Positions 62,651 to 64,000 of a stretch of 64,000 nt of DNA are shown in pieces. The position numbers were made by a program, and so were the translations under genes. The notes beneath the pieces were generated by a model. It did no database searches. It was not told the DNA's origin and saw only the letters and a list, made by a program, of their open reading frames with translations. Position 1 is the stretch's first letter, and each line of letters starts with the position of its first letter. The stretch is from Moellerella wisconsensis ATCC 35017 (GTDB lineage: Bacteria; Pseudomonadota; Gammaproteobacteria; Enterobacterales; Enterobacteriaceae): contig NZ_LGAA01000016.1 of assembly GCF_001294465.1 (NCBI RefSeq), positions 121,320 through 185,319 on the forward strand, in the 5' to 3' direction.

Positions 62651-64000
62651 ATGGATAAGCGAATAAATAAATTTTCTAGTAAAGAAGAGATAATCATAAA
62701 AAAAGATTTATATGAAAAAGAAATAACAGAAGTTAATAATGAAAGTGTAAGTTCATCTAATAGTTTATTTAAAGAAAAAGAAAGTAATCGTCTTCTGCCT
62801 AAAAATCGACGTCAGAAAAGAGATATTGTTAGTTTTTTCGAATATAACATTATGGGTTCCTATGAAGGTAATGAAGAAGATAATGATGTCGATGCGATAG
62901 CAATAACGCCAGCCACCTTATTTTCAGGTTTAACCGATGGATTAAGAATTAATACCCATGGTGGCAATGATAACATAAAAGTAGCCACATTAGCTGTGGT
63001 TATAAATACCGGTTCGGGAAATGATACCGTCGTTGGGGGGACTGCTTATATGTCGATTACTAACCCTGATGGCGATTTAAACGTAAGTGGAGCCTCAGGT
63101 TATACACAAATCCACAGTCTAGGAACTGGTAATATTAATTATGTTGGGGCTACCGGCGGTGTAGAACTATTGCATCAGGCAATAACCGGTCATACCTATG
63201 CGAAAACATACAGTTTATATAATAAATTTAAACGTGTGGGAGGAAATGGTAATTTAATTGTTGAAGGCGTCGGAGGATATAATGAAATTTACTCCAGTGC
63301 CAATGTTGGGGATATTAATATTAATTTATCCGGAGGATATAATAGTATCACTCGCCAAGGCGGTGTTGGTGATATAAATGGTAATGGGATTGCGGCTTAT
63401 AATGAAATAATCTCTCGAGTTTGGCAAGGTGATATTAATATTGATTTATTAGGTGGGTACAATAAAGTCACGCACTCTGGACGAAAAGGAAACATTAATA
63501 GTAAGGCCATTTCCGTATATAACAATATAGTTTCAAATGTTGTTCATGGTGATGTTAATGCTAATCTATTGGCGGCTCACAATAGTGTTTCTCATTTTGG
63601 ACAAAAGGGGGATGTTAATATAAAAGGAATTTCAGCCTTTAATTATATATACTCTTCAGTAATGGATGGAAATATTAATGTTAATTTAACTGCCGGCTAT
63701 AATAAAATCATACGTGAACATAATAATAATTTATTACTTAATCCATCTGATATACAAAAACCGGAAACTACAGGGAATATTTCTTTTTGGGGGCATGGAA
63801 TAGCGAATTATATTGTATCTGATGTTGATAACGGCCAAGTTAATTTTGAAGGCAATGGTATAGCTAATATTATTAACCACTGTTCTAAACAAGGTGATAC
63901 TTATTTTCGCGGAACGGGGGGAGCGAATATAGTTTTAAAAACCGGGCAGCAAGGTGATTTAGTTTTTGAAGGTCAAGGTATCGCCAATGTCGTAGTAAAT
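62651..64000 (+). CDS. MARTX-type toxin, N-terminal part (truncated by the window edge)
   Basis: The frame is open from ATG 62651 (AAAGGACA upstream) to the end of the window, 450 codons. After a charged, non-signal N-terminus (about 1-65, ending RRQKR) comes a region like the start of Vibrio MARTX toxins: LRINTHGGNDNIKV (about 98-111), then VINTGSGNDTVVGGTAYMSI (about 116-135) and DLNVSGASGY. From about residue 195 follow tandem repeats of about 19-20 residues with the pattern GDININxxGGYNxI, the Gly/Asn-rich A/B repeats thought to bind target membranes. Such toxins are usually several thousand residues and leave by a dedicated type I system; effector domains, cysteine protease and transporter genes would lie beyond 64000. 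The host family is known, but this copy is unassigned. Confidence 0.83.
   Translation, partial: MDKRINKFSSKEEIIIKKDLYEKEITEVNNESVSSSNSLFKEKESNRLLPKNRRQKRDIVSFFEYNIMGSYEGNEEDNDVDAIAITPATLFSGLTDGLRINTHGGNDNIKVATLAVVINTGSGNDTVVGGTAYMSITNPDGDLNVSGASGYTQIHSLGTGNINYVGATGGVELLHQAITGHTYAKTYSLYNKFKRVGGNGNLIVEGVGGYNEIYSSANVGDININLSGGYNSITRQGGVGDINGNGIAAYNEIISRVWQGDINIDLLGGYNKVTHSGRKGNINSKAISVYNNIVSNVVHGDVNANLLAAHNSVSHFGQKGDVNIKGISAFNYIYSSVMDGNINVNLTAGYNKIIREHNNNLLLNPSDIQKPETTGNISFWGHGIANYIVSDVDNGQVNFEGNGIANIINHCSKQGDTYFRGTGGANIVLKTGQQGDLVFEGQGIANVVVN

Overview
This window is a chromosomal segment from a moderately AT-rich member of the order Enterobacterales. The gene order from mlaA to yfbS (mlaA, fadL, yfcZ, fadIJ, sixA, smrB, prmB, aroC, yfcA, epmC, yfcL, mnmC, fabB, pdxB, usg, truA, dedA, accD, folC, dedD, cvpA, purF, ubiX, yfcH, yfcG, yfcD, pta, ackA, yfbV, yfbU, yfbT/hxpA, yfbS) is essentially that of Escherichia coli. 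Protein similarity, protein lengths and the FadR, FabR and PurR operators agree with this. The genus cannot be fixed from the sequence alone; AT content and accessory content fit the Morganellaceae or Budviciaceae type better than Escherichia itself.

Region 1 (1-19.0 kb) is accessory DNA on either side of a tRNA-Arg(CCU) gene (argW), a known integration site next to mlaA in enterics. To its left lies a lone type VI secretion ATPase gene (clpV), which runs leftward toward about 1 kb of degenerate-looking DNA carrying a tandem octanucleotide repeat. To its right are direct repeats that look like an attachment-site remnant, a bacterial lipocalin (blc), and a beta-glucoside unit (a BglF-type IIBCA permease, a BglA-type 6-phospho-beta-glucosidase and an AscG-type repressor with two matching operators). 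Then come a candidate small RNA, a candidate 35-residue membrane protein and an eight-gene leftward operon for lipid chemistry. That operon encodes a FabH/OleA-like condensing enzyme, an OleD-like reductase, a lactonase-type metallo-beta-lactamase-fold hydrolase, a PaaK/F390-synthetase-like adenylating enzyme, a PAP2 phosphatase, a sterol-desaturase-family oxygenase and two paralogous fatty-acid desaturases. It is the most likely undescribed system in the window.

Region 2 (19-62.4 kb) is core chromosome: fatty-acid uptake, oxidation and synthesis (fadL, fadIJ, fabB, accD), chorismate, PLP, folate and purine steps, tRNA modification, ribosome rescue and EF-P maturation, and the acetate pathway (ackA-pta). 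Small insertions relative to E. coli are a Dps-like ferritin between smrB and prmB, an EamA exporter with a divergent AraC regulator between fabB and pdxB, and GNAT acetyltransferases. The mepA gene usually found after aroC is missing. Several genes begin with GTG or TTG codons, and corrected starts are given where ribosome-binding sites and E. coli protein lengths decide them.

Region 3 (62.65 kb to the end) is the start of a very large open reading frame whose first 450 codons match the glycine/asparagine-rich N-terminal repeats of MARTX (multifunctional autoprocessing RTX) toxins. The gene runs off the window. Together with clpV this indicates a bacterium equipped for contact- or toxin-mediated interaction with other cells.
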